64,000 nucleotides of DNA. Source: Lachnospiraceae bacterium (GTDB lineage: Bacteria > Bacillota > Clostridia > Lachnospirales > Lachnospiraceae). The stretch is from NCBI GenBank assembly GCA_910575445.1, contig CAJTFW010000004.1, forward strand, positions 186,001-250,000, in the 5' to 3' direction. Position 1 is the first letter of the stretch, and each line of letters starts with the position of its first letter. Position numbers and translations under genes: made by a program. Below, in pieces: positions 1 to 8,653 of the stretch. The notes beneath the pieces were generated by a model, which was not told where the DNA came from, searched no databases, and saw only the letters and a program-made list of their open reading frames with translations.

Positions 1-30
1 TCAAAGTTCTTCCATCGACACTGCCTTTTT

Positions 31-933
31 CTAGACTTCTGAAGGCTTTTGTGCTGCCTCTACATCCTCTGGCGCTTCCACTGACTCTGAATTCGTATCC
101 GGTACCGATTCTGCAAGTGCTTCTTCGCCTGCGGCTGTCTGCTGTGCGGCTTCTGTTACTTCTGCCGGTGCAGTCTGATTGGTGCTTCCTTCGGTCCCTT
201 CGGTTCCATCAGGCTGTGTTCCTGCTCCTGGCACTTCTTCTGGTGTCCCTGTGCTTCCGCCTGTTGTAGTACCATCACCGGATGGAAGGTCTCCTACACC
301 ATCTCCTTCGGTAGAACTTCCGTCACCAGTTCCTTCGCTGCCTTCCGTTCCGCCAGCTCCTGGTACGCCTTCGGTTCCACCGGTGCCATCTCCACCATCG
401 CCGGAGTTATCACCGTCTGAACCTTCTACCTTATCGCCGTCTTCGTCGCCCTTATCCTCTTCCGGTTTTGCAAATGGGTCTTTACAATGGCCCACACCGA
501 CAAGAGAAGACAGGTAATATTCCTTGTTGTCGCCTTCTAATTTAAGCTTGGGAACACCATTGACAAAGCTAACGGATTCTACCTTGGCATATTTGACACC
601 GATTGGCACCTCTACGCCTGTGGTACTCTCTTCTGTCACCATCACGGTTACTTCCTGACCAATCAGGCTTGCCGCATAGGTCTGTGTCGTGGTTGCCGTG
701 GAAGCATCCATCGCATCCGTCATAGAGGACATGGCCTGCATCATACCCATCTGTATCATCTGCGCCATCATCTCGCTGTTGTCCATTGGATTGGTCATAT
801 CCTGGTGCTGAAGCTGTGTGGCAAGCAGTTTAAAGTAATCCACCATATCGAGCGTATTTTTATCATTAGCTTCTGCTGTATAGTTTTGCACAATATAGGG
901 ATTATTAGTTCCGCTGACTGTAATATCTGACAT
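31..933 (-). CDS. flgD: Flagellar hook-capping protein FlgD with long acidic tail
   Basis: FlgD caps the growing hook outside the cell and lets FlgE subunits assemble. The first ~75 residues carry the family signature (YFKLLATQLQHQDMTNPMDN, then Met-rich helices), followed by a small beta-rich segment to about residue 150. The last ~145 residues are low-complexity Gly/Glu/Thr/Ser/Pro sequence with no recognisable fold, making the protein (300 aa) longer than usual FlgD. The ATG is preceded by AAGGAG at good spacing. It is the last gene in the window of the flagellar operon, 18 bp after fliK. The stop is an amber codon; the same frame continues for nine codons to a TGA at position 1, so the natural C-terminus may once have been longer. 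Family call is firm; the function of the tail is unknown. Confidence 0.88.
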   Translation of the reverse strand: MSDITVSGTNNPYIVQNYTAEANDKNTLDMVDYFKLLATQLQHQDMTNPMDNSEMMAQMIQMGMMQAMSSMTDAMDASTATTTQTYAASLIGQEVTVMVTEESTTGVEVPIGVKYAKVESVSFVNGVPKLKLEGDNKEYYLSSLVGVGHCKDPFAKPEEDKGDEDGDKVEGSDGDNSGDGGDGTGGTEGVPGAGGTEGSEGTGDGSSTEGDGVGDLPSGDGTTTGGSTGTPEEVPGAGTQPDGTEGTEGSTNQTAPAEVTEAAQQTAAGEEALAESVPDTNSESVEAPEDVEAAQKPSEV

Positions 934-951
934 CTGTTCTCCTTTCCTGTC

Positions 952-2151
952 TTATACAAGCCCAAGTCTTAGCTGCTGTGCAAAAGAATCGGCCTGTTGT
1001 TCTTTGTCTTCGTCATGTCTGGAGTGTCCTTTCTGCTCCTGATTTTGACTGCCCTGATGTCCATCGTAGGAGTTTTCCTCCTGCTGCTGCGGCTCCTGGG
1101 TATAAATCACCGTCTCTTCTCCGGTGTGCTCCTTTAGAATCGCCGCAATCTCTGATGCTTTCTGATTCAGAATCTCCAGAGACTTTGGATTGGATGCCAG
1201 AATCGATACTGCGGTCCGGCCTGCCTCATAACTAAGCTTAATCGTCAGCTTGCCAAGCGATGCTGGCTCTAGCTCTACGGTCAATGTCCGATTACCCATC
1301 AGCTTACCAGAGGAAAGCGCTTTGCCTAGCTGCTGTGGAAGTTCTTCGATTGTGGACTTAAAGTCCGCGCTCTTTACTTTCTCCCCTTCAAAAGTCCTCT
1401 CGGTCTGCGTCACCGGATGCTGCACGGCTACTTGAGGAGTTGCCTCCTGCCCATCGGCTGATGCGGTAGATGTCGTGGAAGTAACATCCTCTGTGTAAGT
1501 CTGTGTCTGCCACTTAGGAAGCTCTCTTACCTCTTCCTGTACCGTCTCTGTAGATGCTTTTGACTCTACGGTGCGCACTGGCTCTGCTTCTTTAGGAGCC
1601 TGCGTGCTCTCCTGTACCGGCTTCGTTGGTCTTTGGCTTGCCTCAGAGTTTTTCTTTGGCTCTACAGGCATCTTAGGCGCCTCTGGCTTGACATCTTCTG
1701 TGACCTTTGTCATCACTTCTGGCTGCGCTGCCACGGCTTCTGGCAAGATGGTCTCTGTAAACCCTTCTGGCACTGCTTCTGGCAATACTGCCTCTACAGC
1801 TTCTGTCACTGGCACCTCTACAGGGGTTACAACTGGCTCCGATGGAACTTCTGGAACTTCTGGTGTCACAACGGTTAGCTGTGCAGCCAGCTGCTCTAGA
1901 GCTGCCTGCGCCTCTTTTAAGCCATCCATAGACGCCTCATCGTCCTGTGGTTGCTTCTCGGGCTCTTTCGTCTCAGGCTTTTCCACTGGCTCTTTTGCCT
2001 TGTCAGTGCCTTCTGGCTGTTCTGGCGTCTCGCCTTTTTGCTTTAGCATCGCGAGAAAATCGCTGCTTCCCTGTGTATCCTTTGCCGACTGTACCGGCAG
2101 GGCATTGCCGACGGGATTGACCGGAAGCTGCACATTTGCAATTTTCGCCAT
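952..2151 (-). CDS. fliK: Flagellar hook-length control protein FliK
   Basis: FliK is the secreted molecular ruler that sets hook length and switches the export apparatus to filament substrates. The N-terminal ~270 residues are a low-complexity Pro/Glu/Val/Thr-rich region, as expected of the ruler part. Residues ~280-345 are the conserved FliK C-terminal domain (LTVELEPASLGKLTIKLSYE motif, then a helical part with ILNQKASEIAAIL). A Gln/Glu/His-rich tail follows. AAGGAGG precedes the ATG. It sits between fliJ and flgD, the standard place. Sequence outside the C-terminal domain is too degenerate to compare by eye. Confidence 0.88.
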   Translation of the reverse strand: MAKIANVQLPVNPVGNALPVQSAKDTQGSSDFLAMLKQKGETPEQPEGTDKAKEPVEKPETKEPEKQPQDDEASMDGLKEAQAALEQLAAQLTVVTPEVPEVPSEPVVTPVEVPVTEAVEAVLPEAVPEGFTETILPEAVAAQPEVMTKVTEDVKPEAPKMPVEPKKNSEASQRPTKPVQESTQAPKEAEPVRTVESKASTETVQEEVRELPKWQTQTYTEDVTSTTSTASADGQEATPQVAVQHPVTQTERTFEGEKVKSADFKSTIEELPQQLGKALSSGKLMGNRTLTVELEPASLGKLTIKLSYEAGRTAVSILASNPKSLEILNQKASEIAAILKEHTGEETVIYTQEPQQQEENSYDGHQGSQNQEQKGHSRHDEDKEQQADSFAQQLRLGLV

Positions 2152-2229
2152 ATCATGCCTCCTTCCTTATATATTATATTATCTATAATCAACAATGTCC
2201 CTTGACATTGCGATTACCCACTTTATATG

Positions 2230-2688
2230 TCAGCCGCTTTGCTGACGTTTTATCTGCATCGCTGTATTGGATACAAATTCTTCAATAAAGGCTTCTTCTG
2301 CCTTGGCTACTGCCTTCTGATATTCTATGTACTTTTTGTCTTTTAGTTTCTCATAACGAGAAGTATCGACTTTTGCCTCAATCACTTCTTTTTTCTTGGC
2401 GTCTTCTTGTTTTTGCAGGACTTTCAGATGTTCTTTTTCTGTGTCAATCATCTCCTCCATCCTTCCAATACACAAATCAAAGAGCCGAAAGTTCTCAATC
2501 GTAGCTCCCGTCTCCTTTAGCTCATCAAAACCGGCTTCATAACCTATCAATTCTCTGGTAAGACCCGTAATCTGTTCTTCCTTTTTGTTTACACTCTGCA
2601 TAATCACTGCGTGCTCGGACTTTAGATTGTCGAGCACTTGTATCTTGTAGTCAAGCACCGTGTCAAGCCTGTATTTGAATCTTTTCAC
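2230..2688 (-). CDS. fliJ: Flagellar export chaperone FliJ
   Basis: FliJ is the small coiled-coil stalk protein of the flagellar type III export ATPase; it couples the FliI hexamer to the export gate. The 152-residue product is almost entirely charged helix with heptad patterns, starts with the typical FliJ opening (KRFKYRLDTVLDYK), and has the usual length. The start is a GTG preceded closely by GAGGAG. It follows fliI by 16 bp and precedes fliK, the conserved order. Identity rests on length, coiled-coil character and position. Confidence 0.88.
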   Translation of the reverse strand: MKRFKYRLDTVLDYKIQVLDNLKSEHAVIMQSVNKKEEQITGLTRELIGYEAGFDELKETGATIENFRLFDLCIGRMEEMIDTEKEHLKVLQKQEDAKKKEVIEAKVDTSRYEKLKDKKYIEYQKAVAKAEEAFIEEFVSNTAMQIKRQQSG

Positions 2689-2704
2689 TTTCTCTCCTCT
2701 ACAA

Positions 2705-4006
2705 TCATCCTGTAATTGCTCTCATTAACTTTATAGTATCTTCATAACTAAAACTTTCGTTAATTCCCTGCTGTAAAAAAGCATTGATGTTTCCAATCTT
2801 GGATACTGCCTCATCAAGTGCCAGATTGGCTCCCCGCTTGTAGGCGCCAATCGAGATTAAGTCGGCATTTTTCTGATAAAGCCCTAAGAGATTGCGGAAT
2901 CTAGACGCTACATCCTGATGCTCCTTAGAGACAATCTCAACCATCAGACGGGAAATACTTGCGCCAATATCAATCGCAGGGAAATGATTCTCATTGGCAA
3001 GCTGACGGCTTAGTACGATATGCCCGTCTAAGATACCACGGACGGTATCCGAGATTGGCTCGTTGGTGTCATCTCCTTCGACTAGCACCGTATAGACGCC
3101 GGTAATCGAGCCTTTTTCAAAATTGCCGCTTCGCTCTAGAAGCTTTGGAAATTCTGCATAAATCGACGGCGTATAGCCTCTGGCTATCGGAGGTTCGCCA
3201 ATCGCCAGACCAATCTCCCGCTGTGCCATTGCATAACGGGTCAGGGAGTCCATCATCAGTAAGACATCATATCCCTGGTCTTTAAAATACTCTGCAATCG
3301 TAGTCGCCACAAGCGGACATTTCATACGAAGCATTGCCGGCTGGTCAGAAGTGGCAACGACCAGTACGGAGCGCCGCATCCCTTCTTCTCCCAGATCTTT
3401 TTGTATAAACTCCAGTACCTCGCGGCCACGCTCGCCGACTAGCGCAATCACATTGATATCGGTCTTGACATTCTTGGCAATCATACCCATCAGGGTACTT
3501 TTTCCAACACCAGAACCGGCGAAAATACCAATTCTCTGGCCTTTTCCAATGGTATTTAATCCATCAATAGCCTTGATGCCAAATTCGAGCTTCTCGCGAA
3601 TTGGAGGACGCTCTAAAGGGTTGATATAGGGACTGTTGACGGTATATTGCTTTGGAGAGATAAATCCTTCTTTGCCGTCAATCGGCTCCCCTAAAGCATT
3701 GATAATCCTGCCGCGCAGAAAGTCGCCTACAGGTACTTTTAACCTATGCCTTGTGTTGCGAACAAAACTCCCGGAGGAGATACCACTTGTCGCTTCATAG
3801 GTCATCAACTGAATCTTGCCATCCTTAAATCCTACTACTTCGGCTGGCATCTGGCGATTCTGTTCTTCATTGTATATCATTACAATATCGCCAATACTTG
3901 AACGGCCCCCGGAAGCCTCCATGGACATCCCCACCACATTTTCAATTTTACCGATATGGCTGACTGTCTCTGATTTGGCAACCAGCTGAGGTATCTTATC
4001 AAACAT
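2705..4006 (-). CDS. fliI: Flagellum-specific export ATPase FliI
   Basis: FliI is the F1-beta-like ATPase that energises entry of flagellar substrates into the export gate at the inner face of the membrane. The 433-residue protein has the N-terminal beta-barrel, the P-loop AGSGVGKST near residue 165, the ALVGERGREV segment, and the Walker B-type LLMMDSLTRYAMAQREI segment typical of the flagellar/type III ATPase branch. Length is normal. It begins 4 bp after the fliH stop, and the FliH C-terminus provides its ribosome site, so translation is probably coupled. Confidence 0.96.
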   Translation of the reverse strand: MFDKIPQLVAKSETVSHIGKIENVVGMSMEASGGRSSIGDIVMIYNEEQNRQMPAEVVGFKDGKIQLMTYEATSGISSGSFVRNTRHRLKVPVGDFLRGRIINALGEPIDGKEGFISPKQYTVNSPYINPLERPPIREKLEFGIKAIDGLNTIGKGQRIGIFAGSGVGKSTLMGMIAKNVKTDINVIALVGERGREVLEFIQKDLGEEGMRRSVLVVATSDQPAMLRMKCPLVATTIAEYFKDQGYDVLLMMDSLTRYAMAQREIGLAIGEPPIARGYTPSIYAEFPKLLERSGNFEKGSITGVYTVLVEGDDTNEPISDTVRGILDGHIVLSRQLANENHFPAIDIGASISRLMVEIVSKEHQDVASRFRNLLGLYQKNADLISIGAYKRGANLALDEAVSKIGNINAFLQQGINESFSYEDTIKLMRAITG

Positions 4007-4010
4007 CGCT

Positions 4011-4823
4011 CTATACTCTCACATTTTCCAGGATATCCTTGATATTTTCCATCTGGGTGTTGACACTGACATCCACAATCTCTTCCGGCATCTCGATGAT
4101 ACAGTTGCCGCTTTCTTCTTTGTCCATCACAATAAATTTAATATTGTCGGACAGATGAGAAAGCTCGGTTAAGATATCGGCATCTGCTTCCATCATCATA
4201 TCATAATCATATTTGTCAATATAAATCTTAACCCATGCGGTCTTCTTAAGCTTCTCCGTTGCAGAGATAATCATCTGTTTGATAACCTCACCGCTGGAGC
4301 GAAGACTTATCTGTATGACCTTCTCGCCGATAGCAATGGCGCAGTCCTTTAAGTCTTCCATATAGTTTCGAAGGCAATTTGCTTTGGCTGTCTCCACGGA
4401 CTGAAGAGCAATCTTTACGTCACTCTCAAACGCCAAAAAATGTGCTTCTAGTTCTTCTTTAAAAGAAGCTTCTACTTTCTGACGCCCTTCTTCATAACCA
4501 GTTGCATAGCCTGCTTCATAACCAGCTTCTCTGGCTTCTTCCTGAAGCTTTTTAGCCTGCTCTCTTGCCTCCTCTAGTAATGCCTCTGCCTCTGCTCTTG
4601 CATCGGCTAGAAGCTGTTCTCTTTCATCTAGCTCTATCTCTTCCTCTGGTATCTCACCCTCTAATAGAAGGTCTGATACGTTGTGCTCCTCTAATGCCTG
4701 CTTAGGCTCCTTAGGGGCAATCTTTAACAGCACTTCTACCGGAGGGGTATAGGGTTCAATCACACTGTTTGCAGAAGGTGCAGTGCGCTTGATGATTCTC
4801 CTAGACGATGATGTCATCGTCAT
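4011..4823 (-). CDS. fliH: Flagellar assembly protein FliH
   Basis: FliH binds FliI and tethers the ATPase to the C-ring. The product has a basic N-terminus, an acidic Glu-rich segment, a long Ala/Glu helix with repeated AREA/EAGYEAGY patterns (GxxxG-like, typical of FliH, about residues 85-120), and a C-terminal globular domain related to V-ATPase subunit E. The gene overlaps the end of fliG by about 23 bp. Three in-frame starts are possible (GTG 4829, ATG 4823, ATG 4817). AAGG/GGTGGAG lies just upstream, and 4823 is preferred on spacing, but the choice is uncertain. Confidence 0.87.
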   Translation of the reverse strand: MTMTSSSRRIIKRTAPSANSVIEPYTPPVEVLLKIAPKEPKQALEEHNVSDLLLEGEIPEEEIELDEREQLLADARAEAEALLEEAREQAKKLQEEAREAGYEAGYATGYEEGRQKVEASFKEELEAHFLAFESDVKIALQSVETAKANCLRNYMEDLKDCAIAIGEKVIQISLRSSGEVIKQMIISATEKLKKTAWVKIYIDKYDYDMMMEADADILTELSHLSDNIKFIVMDKEESGNCIIEMPEEIVDVSVNTQMENIKDILENVRV

Positions 4824-5862
4824 CTCCACCCTTCTTAATAATTACTTCACCCTGTTCTTCTAGATTGCGGATAACATTAACAATACGCTGTTGCGCTTCT
4901 TCGACTTCTTTGAGTCTGACGTTCGAGGTTACTTCCATGTCGCCTCTTACAGAATCCGCCATACGTTTTGACATATTGTTGAAGAAGATGGTCTTCATCT
5001 CCTCAGATGCAGATTTCAGTGCGTATACAATATCCTTGACCTCGAGATCTCTGACAAAACGCTGTACAGAGCGGTCGTCCATATCGAGAATATTCTCGAA
5101 GACAAACATCTTGTCGCGGATATCCTGTGCAAGTTCTGGGTTCGATTTGCTCAACTGGTCGAAAATCTTGCGCTCGGTACTGCGGTCGATATTGTTCATC
5201 ATATCTGCCACATAATCGATACCACCAAGGCTCATATTGTCCTCGCTTGTGATAATCGTCGCAAACTTACGCTTCATCTCTTCTTCTACAATCGCAATAG
5301 CCTCCGGTGAAACGCGGTCCATATGCGCCATACCTTCCACAACGGAGATACGCTTCTCATCTGAGAGATTCTCCAGAATCTGCGCTGCCTGCTGTGGGTC
5401 CATATACGCCATAATAAGAGCGATTACCTGTGGACGCTCATTCTGCAGTAATGACAGAAGCGCCTGTGGGTCTCCCTTCATAAAGAAGTTAAACGGCTTC
5501 GACTGCAGGGTCTTTGACACTTTCTCTAACAGATTGCGGGCTGTAGACTCTCCAAATGCCTTCTCCAAGACATTTCTTGCATAGTCTAGTCCGCCGTCTG
5601 TCATCATCTTATGTGTCAGACAAAGTTTGTAGAACTCATCTAAGGTAGACTCCACCTGGCTGTTGGTGGTACGGCCTAGCTTAGCCACTTCATAAGTCAA
5701 ATCTTCGATATCTTGCTCATTCAGATATTTATAAATCTGAGAGGCTCTGTCTGCCCCAAGGGATACCACAACTAGAGCTGCCTTACTTTTGACGTCAGTG
5801 AGGACTTCTTCCTCTTTACCTGGACTGCTTTCGACCGTGGATATTATTTCTGGCGTTGCCAT
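4801..5862 (-). CDS. fliG: Flagellar motor switch protein FliG
   Basis: FliG is the rotor protein of the C-ring: its N-terminal domain binds the MS-ring protein FliF and its C-terminal domain meets the stator for torque. The 353-residue protein shows the N-domain (KAALVVVSLGADRASQIYKYL), the middle armadillo-like part containing the EERPQVIALIMAYM-type motif (here NERPQVIALIMAYM), and the C-domain with alternating charged residues (DDRSVQRFVRDLEVKDIVYALKSASEE). An acidic tail ends in DDDDIIV. GAGGAGAGGAGG lies before the ATG, which is inside the fliF 3' end (47 bp overlap). Confidence 0.96.
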   Translation of the reverse strand: MATPEIISTVESSPGKEEEVLTDVKSKAALVVVSLGADRASQIYKYLNEQDIEDLTYEVAKLGRTTNSQVESTLDEFYKLCLTHKMMTDGGLDYARNVLEKAFGESTARNLLEKVSKTLQSKPFNFFMKGDPQALLSLLQNERPQVIALIMAYMDPQQAAQILENLSDEKRISVVEGMAHMDRVSPEAIAIVEEEMKRKFATIITSEDNMSLGGIDYVADMMNNIDRSTERKIFDQLSKSNPELAQDIRDKMFVFENILDMDDRSVQRFVRDLEVKDIVYALKSASEEMKTIFFNNMSKRMADSVRGDMEVTSNVRLKEVEEAQQRIVNVIRNLEEQGEVIIKKGGDDDDIIV

Positions 5863-7525
5863 CGTCTCCCTCCTCTCCTCTTAGCCAGCTCTGTACTAGC
5901 TTGGCTGCAATCTGTGGATTCTGATCCACAAATTCTCCAATATTCTGTTTCAGACGCATACTGCGCTGCATCCGAAGATTCATAATCTCTTCACTCTGAT
6001 TCAGTTCTTCGTCCTCTGGAAGAATCGGCGTTGTGCTGGTCTCACCTTCTATGAGACCTTCTCCCTCCAGACCCAGTTCACTGGCTGAAAGTTCATCTCC
6101 ACCAATGAAATCTTCATCTGAAATCTCGTTCTTCTTCTTGCGTCTTCTGCGAAGCAATAAGAAGATAATCAATAATAGAAGCAACAGTAATGCTGCACCT
6201 ATCGCTATCAGAATCGGCAATGGAATCATACTTATGATAACGCCGCCTGGTGTATCTTCACCTGTTGTCACCGGTGTCTCTACTTCTTCTTCCGGTGCAC
6301 GGACAATCGAGATCTTATTGGCTGCATCTTCTACAGGAATACCCGCAGAATTCGCCACCAAGCGAAGCAGCTCCTGGTCGCCTACATTTCGATTGTCATC
6401 TGTAATAATAACCACACCAATCGAAGTATCTTCTAGGACACCCGGATCCACTTGCCGCTGTTCCTTTAATACATTATATAACCATTCTCTAGAAGCGCTA
6501 CCACTAGAATAAGAATCGGTGTCTTCTTCGTTGCCATCGTCGTTGGTATATCTTGGCGTATCCGCATTGGCATCGCTTCCAACAAGTCCTCCGGCTCCAT
6601 AGACACCCGCCTGTGAATCCTCGTTGACCAAATCCTCCATCTCTAAAAGTCCGGTCTTATCTGTCTCATCGACTTTCTCTGGAGTACTATACTGCGTACT
6701 CTCAGAGATAAGCTTCTGCATATTGAGCGTTCCTTTGACAGATACCGCTACATTCCCTGTCCCATAGAGCTTCTCCAATACGACTTTTACATTGGCCGCG
6801 ATATTGCTCTCCACAAGAGAAGTAAGGCTAGTCAGGTCAGAACCCGTGGAACCTCCACCAGAAGAACCACCCACCTGTAGCATTGTTGAACCATCATAGA
6901 CGGTCACTTCTGAGAAATTCATCCCTTTTACTGCATGGGATATCAGATTCCTAACTGCCTGTGCCTTATCTTCTGTCAGCACACTGCCAGGCTGCATCGT
7001 AATCACAACCGAAGCAGACGCATCTTCCTGTACGGACTCCTGTAAGACATATTTTTGTTCCGACGCCTCTGCAATCGTAACCTTTGCATCCTGTACGCCT
7101 TCAAAAGAGCGAATGGTCGCTCCGATACGGTCTTGTAATTCATATAATTCAATACGCTGCTTATCAGACTCTGTGGTCATAAGACCCGTATTGTCCAGAT
7201 ACATTCCATATGTAAAACCACTCTTGGGATATCCACTCATCAAAAGCTGTGCTTTGGTGTCGTCGACTATCGAAGCCGGCACCCGAATCGTGCCATCCCC
7301 TGCATTGTACTTATAATCCACACCATCATCTTGCAACACCCCGGCGATGGTCTGTGCCTCTTCCTGGCTCAATCCTGTAAAGAGGACACTATAATCCTTA
7401 TTTCGTCCAAAACTTAATGCAAGAATCGCAATTACAGCAATCACAGCTGTCCCTGCTATAATTGCCATAATGATTTTTTTTGTTTTTTCTGACATGTTCT
7501 GCCAGTACTCTTTTATATTTTGCAC
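5816..7525 (-). CDS. fliF: Flagellar MS-ring protein FliF
   Basis: FliF forms the membrane-embedded MS ring on which the motor is built. Residues near 20-40 form the first membrane helix, followed by the extracytoplasmic ring-building domains (SVLFTGLSQEEAQTIAGVLQDDGVDYK is typical), a Ser/Gly-rich linker, a second membrane helix near residue 440 (PLPILIAIGAALLLLLLLII) and a cytoplasmic C-tail that docks FliG. The start is ambiguous: no ATG fits. The GTG at 7525 keeps the conserved NIKEYWQNMSEK opening; a TTG at 7537 is in frame but lies too close to the AAAAGGG ribosome site. It overlaps fliG by 47 bp. Confidence 0.94.
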   Translation of the reverse strand: MQNIKEYWQNMSEKTKKIIMAIIAGTAVIAVIAILALSFGRNKDYSVLFTGLSQEEAQTIAGVLQDDGVDYKYNAGDGTIRVPASIVDDTKAQLLMSGYPKSGFTYGMYLDNTGLMTTESDKQRIELYELQDRIGATIRSFEGVQDAKVTIAEASEQKYVLQESVQEDASASVVITMQPGSVLTEDKAQAVRNLISHAVKGMNFSEVTVYDGSTMLQVGGSSGGGSTGSDLTSLTSLVESNIAANVKVVLEKLYGTGNVAVSVKGTLNMQKLISESTQYSTPEKVDETDKTGLLEMEDLVNEDSQAGVYGAGGLVGSDANADTPRYTNDDGNEEDTDSYSSGSASREWLYNVLKEQRQVDPGVLEDTSIGVVIITDDNRNVGDQELLRLVANSAGIPVEDAANKISIVRAPEEEVETPVTTGEDTPGGVIISMIPLPILIAIGAALLLLLLLIIFLLLRRRRKKKNEISDEDFIGGDELSASELGLEGEGLIEGETSTTPILPEDEELNQSEEIMNLRMQRSMRLKQNIGEFVDQNPQIAAKLVQSWLRGEEGDDGNARNNIHGRKQSR

Positions 7526-7551
7526 GTTCTTAACCAACCCTTTTCATACTT

Positions 7552-7577
7552 ATGCCCGGCACAACTGCGCCGGGCAT
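7552..7577 (-). other. Stable hairpin between fliE and fliF
   Basis: The intergenic mRNA contains a perfect 9-bp GC-rich stem, ATGCCCGGC paired with GCCGGGCAT, around an 8-nt loop. No T-run follows it toward fliF, so it is more likely an mRNA processing or stability hairpin, or a partial attenuator, than a full terminator. It would let fliE and the genes after it differ in level. Confidence 0.6.
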
Positions 7578-7584
7578 ATCCTTA

Positions 7585-7917
7585 CTATACATTGATCTTA
7601 ATAAGCTCATTATAGGATTCCAGCGTTTTGTTCCGCAGGGTGATTAACACATCCAGACTAAAAGAAGCCTTGGCCTCTGCAATTGGCAGCGTGTGTGCAT
7701 CATCTAGCTGACCCGTAGAGAGAAGATATTGCTTTGTCTCTACATCCGCCTGTGTCTCCTTCACCTGATTAACCACACTTTTAAAGACATCCTGGAACAG
7801 ACCAATCTGTCCATTATCGTTTGTTGTCTCACGACGTCCACCGTTATATTCTCCGCCACGAATGTCATTTACGTTCTCCCAAGCTCTAAGCGGAGCGATA
7901 AACGCTGTTGCTTCCAT
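7585..7917 (-). CDS. fliE: Flagellar hook-basal body protein FliE
   Basis: FliE is the small adaptor that joins the MS ring to the rod, located outside the membrane. The 110-residue product ends in the conserved helix (AKASFSLDVLITLRNKTLESYNELIKINV) with the family pattern of rod-adaptor C-termini, preceded by VVNQVKETQADVETK. AAGGAGG lies 11 nt before the ATG. Its partner genes should be flgB and flgC upstream, but only flgB is present; see the finding on the missing flgC. Confidence 0.92.
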   Translation of the reverse strand: MEATAFIAPLRAWENVNDIRGGEYNGGRRETTNDNGQIGLFQDVFKSVVNQVKETQADVETKQYLLSTGQLDDAHTLPIAEAKASFSLDVLITLRNKTLESYNELIKINV

Positions 7918-8009
7918 AAATACCTTTACCTCCTTGGATTCACTCTCTTAATGTAATTCAGTAAAGTCCCACTCCCACTATAATCCTTAAGAAGTGGATA
8001 CTTCAGATG

Positions 8010-8402
8010 TTAAAACGTACGTGCTGCACTATTCAATCTCTTAAGGTCATTCGATATGGAGTTTATCATATGCTGATATTCATAGGCTGTTCTTACCAAG
8101 TCAACCTGTTCCTGATCCATATCCACGTTATTGCCATCTAGGCGGGTCGTCTCTGAGCGAGTAGTATGCACATGCATCTTGGTTGCTGCAATCGCATCTT
8201 TTACTGCGCTTCTTGGAGTCTTACTCTGACTGCTGGCTTCGGAGAGCCTCGCACCCATCTCCTCTTCAAAAGTTATGTACTGAGACTTGAATCCTGGAGT
8301 ATCGTCATTCGCTATATTATTCAAGGTGACGAGCTGTCTGCCCCAGAGATAATCAAGTACTTTTTCTGTCAAGGCAACGCCATTACCATAGATACCTGAC
8401 AT
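8010..8402 (-). CDS. flgB: Flagellar basal-body rod protein FlgB
   Basis: FlgB is a proximal rod subunit, exported without a signal peptide. The 130-residue protein is full length: it has the rod-family N-terminal pattern (LVTLNNIANDDTPGFKSQ) and the C-terminal RLDGNNVDMDQEQVDLVRTAYEYQHMINSIS helix motif. It is the first gene of the operon, 68 bp downstream of a good sigma-A -10 element. The stop is followed in frame by 27 sense codons up to a stop that overlaps the fliE ribosome site; this stretch has no resemblance to FlgC that I can see. Confidence 0.94.
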   Translation of the reverse strand: MSGIYGNGVALTEKVLDYLWGRQLVTLNNIANDDTPGFKSQYITFEEEMGARLSEASSQSKTPRSAVKDAIAATKMHVHTTRSETTRLDGNNVDMDQEQVDLVRTAYEYQHMINSISNDLKRLNSAARTF

Positions 8403-8469
8403 ATCATTTCCTCCTGCCTCTCCATTATATTCTGAAATAATCTATGTCATTCTCCAATTAATCGTTACT

Positions 8470-8498
8470 ATTATAGCATCTTGTTTCCATAAAATCAA
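8470..8498 (-). promoter_or_regulatory. Sigma-A promoter of the flagellar operon
   Basis: On the minus strand TTGATT and TATAAT are separated by exactly 17 bp, with the expected start site about 60 nt before flgB. It is a housekeeping-type promoter rather than a sigma-D type, which fits a class I/II early flagellar operon. Confidence 0.8.
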
Positions 8499-8605
8499 CA
8501 ATTCTGTCACAAAAGTTTAATTTTTAGCAGCAGATGAAAAAATTCTCCCTATATAAATAAGAAATCTTAATATATTCCAACATCTGCATTTTTTCTGACA
8601 AAAAA

Positions 8606-8640
8606 ATCCCTTCGGCCTACTGTAATAGAACCGAAGGGAT
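8606..8640 (-). terminator. Terminator after the CZB chemoreceptor gene
   Basis: ATCCCTTCGG and CCGAAGGGAT form a perfect 10-bp stem followed on the minus strand by seven Ts. It ends transcription of the chemoreceptor gene before the flagellar promoter. Confidence 0.9.
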
Positions 8641-8653
8641 ATATCTTCTTATT

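Noticed and set aside
179-517. Plus-strand open frame over the flgD tail, and similar long frames over fliK
   Set aside because: These are antisense shadows of low-complexity coding sequence without ribosome sites.
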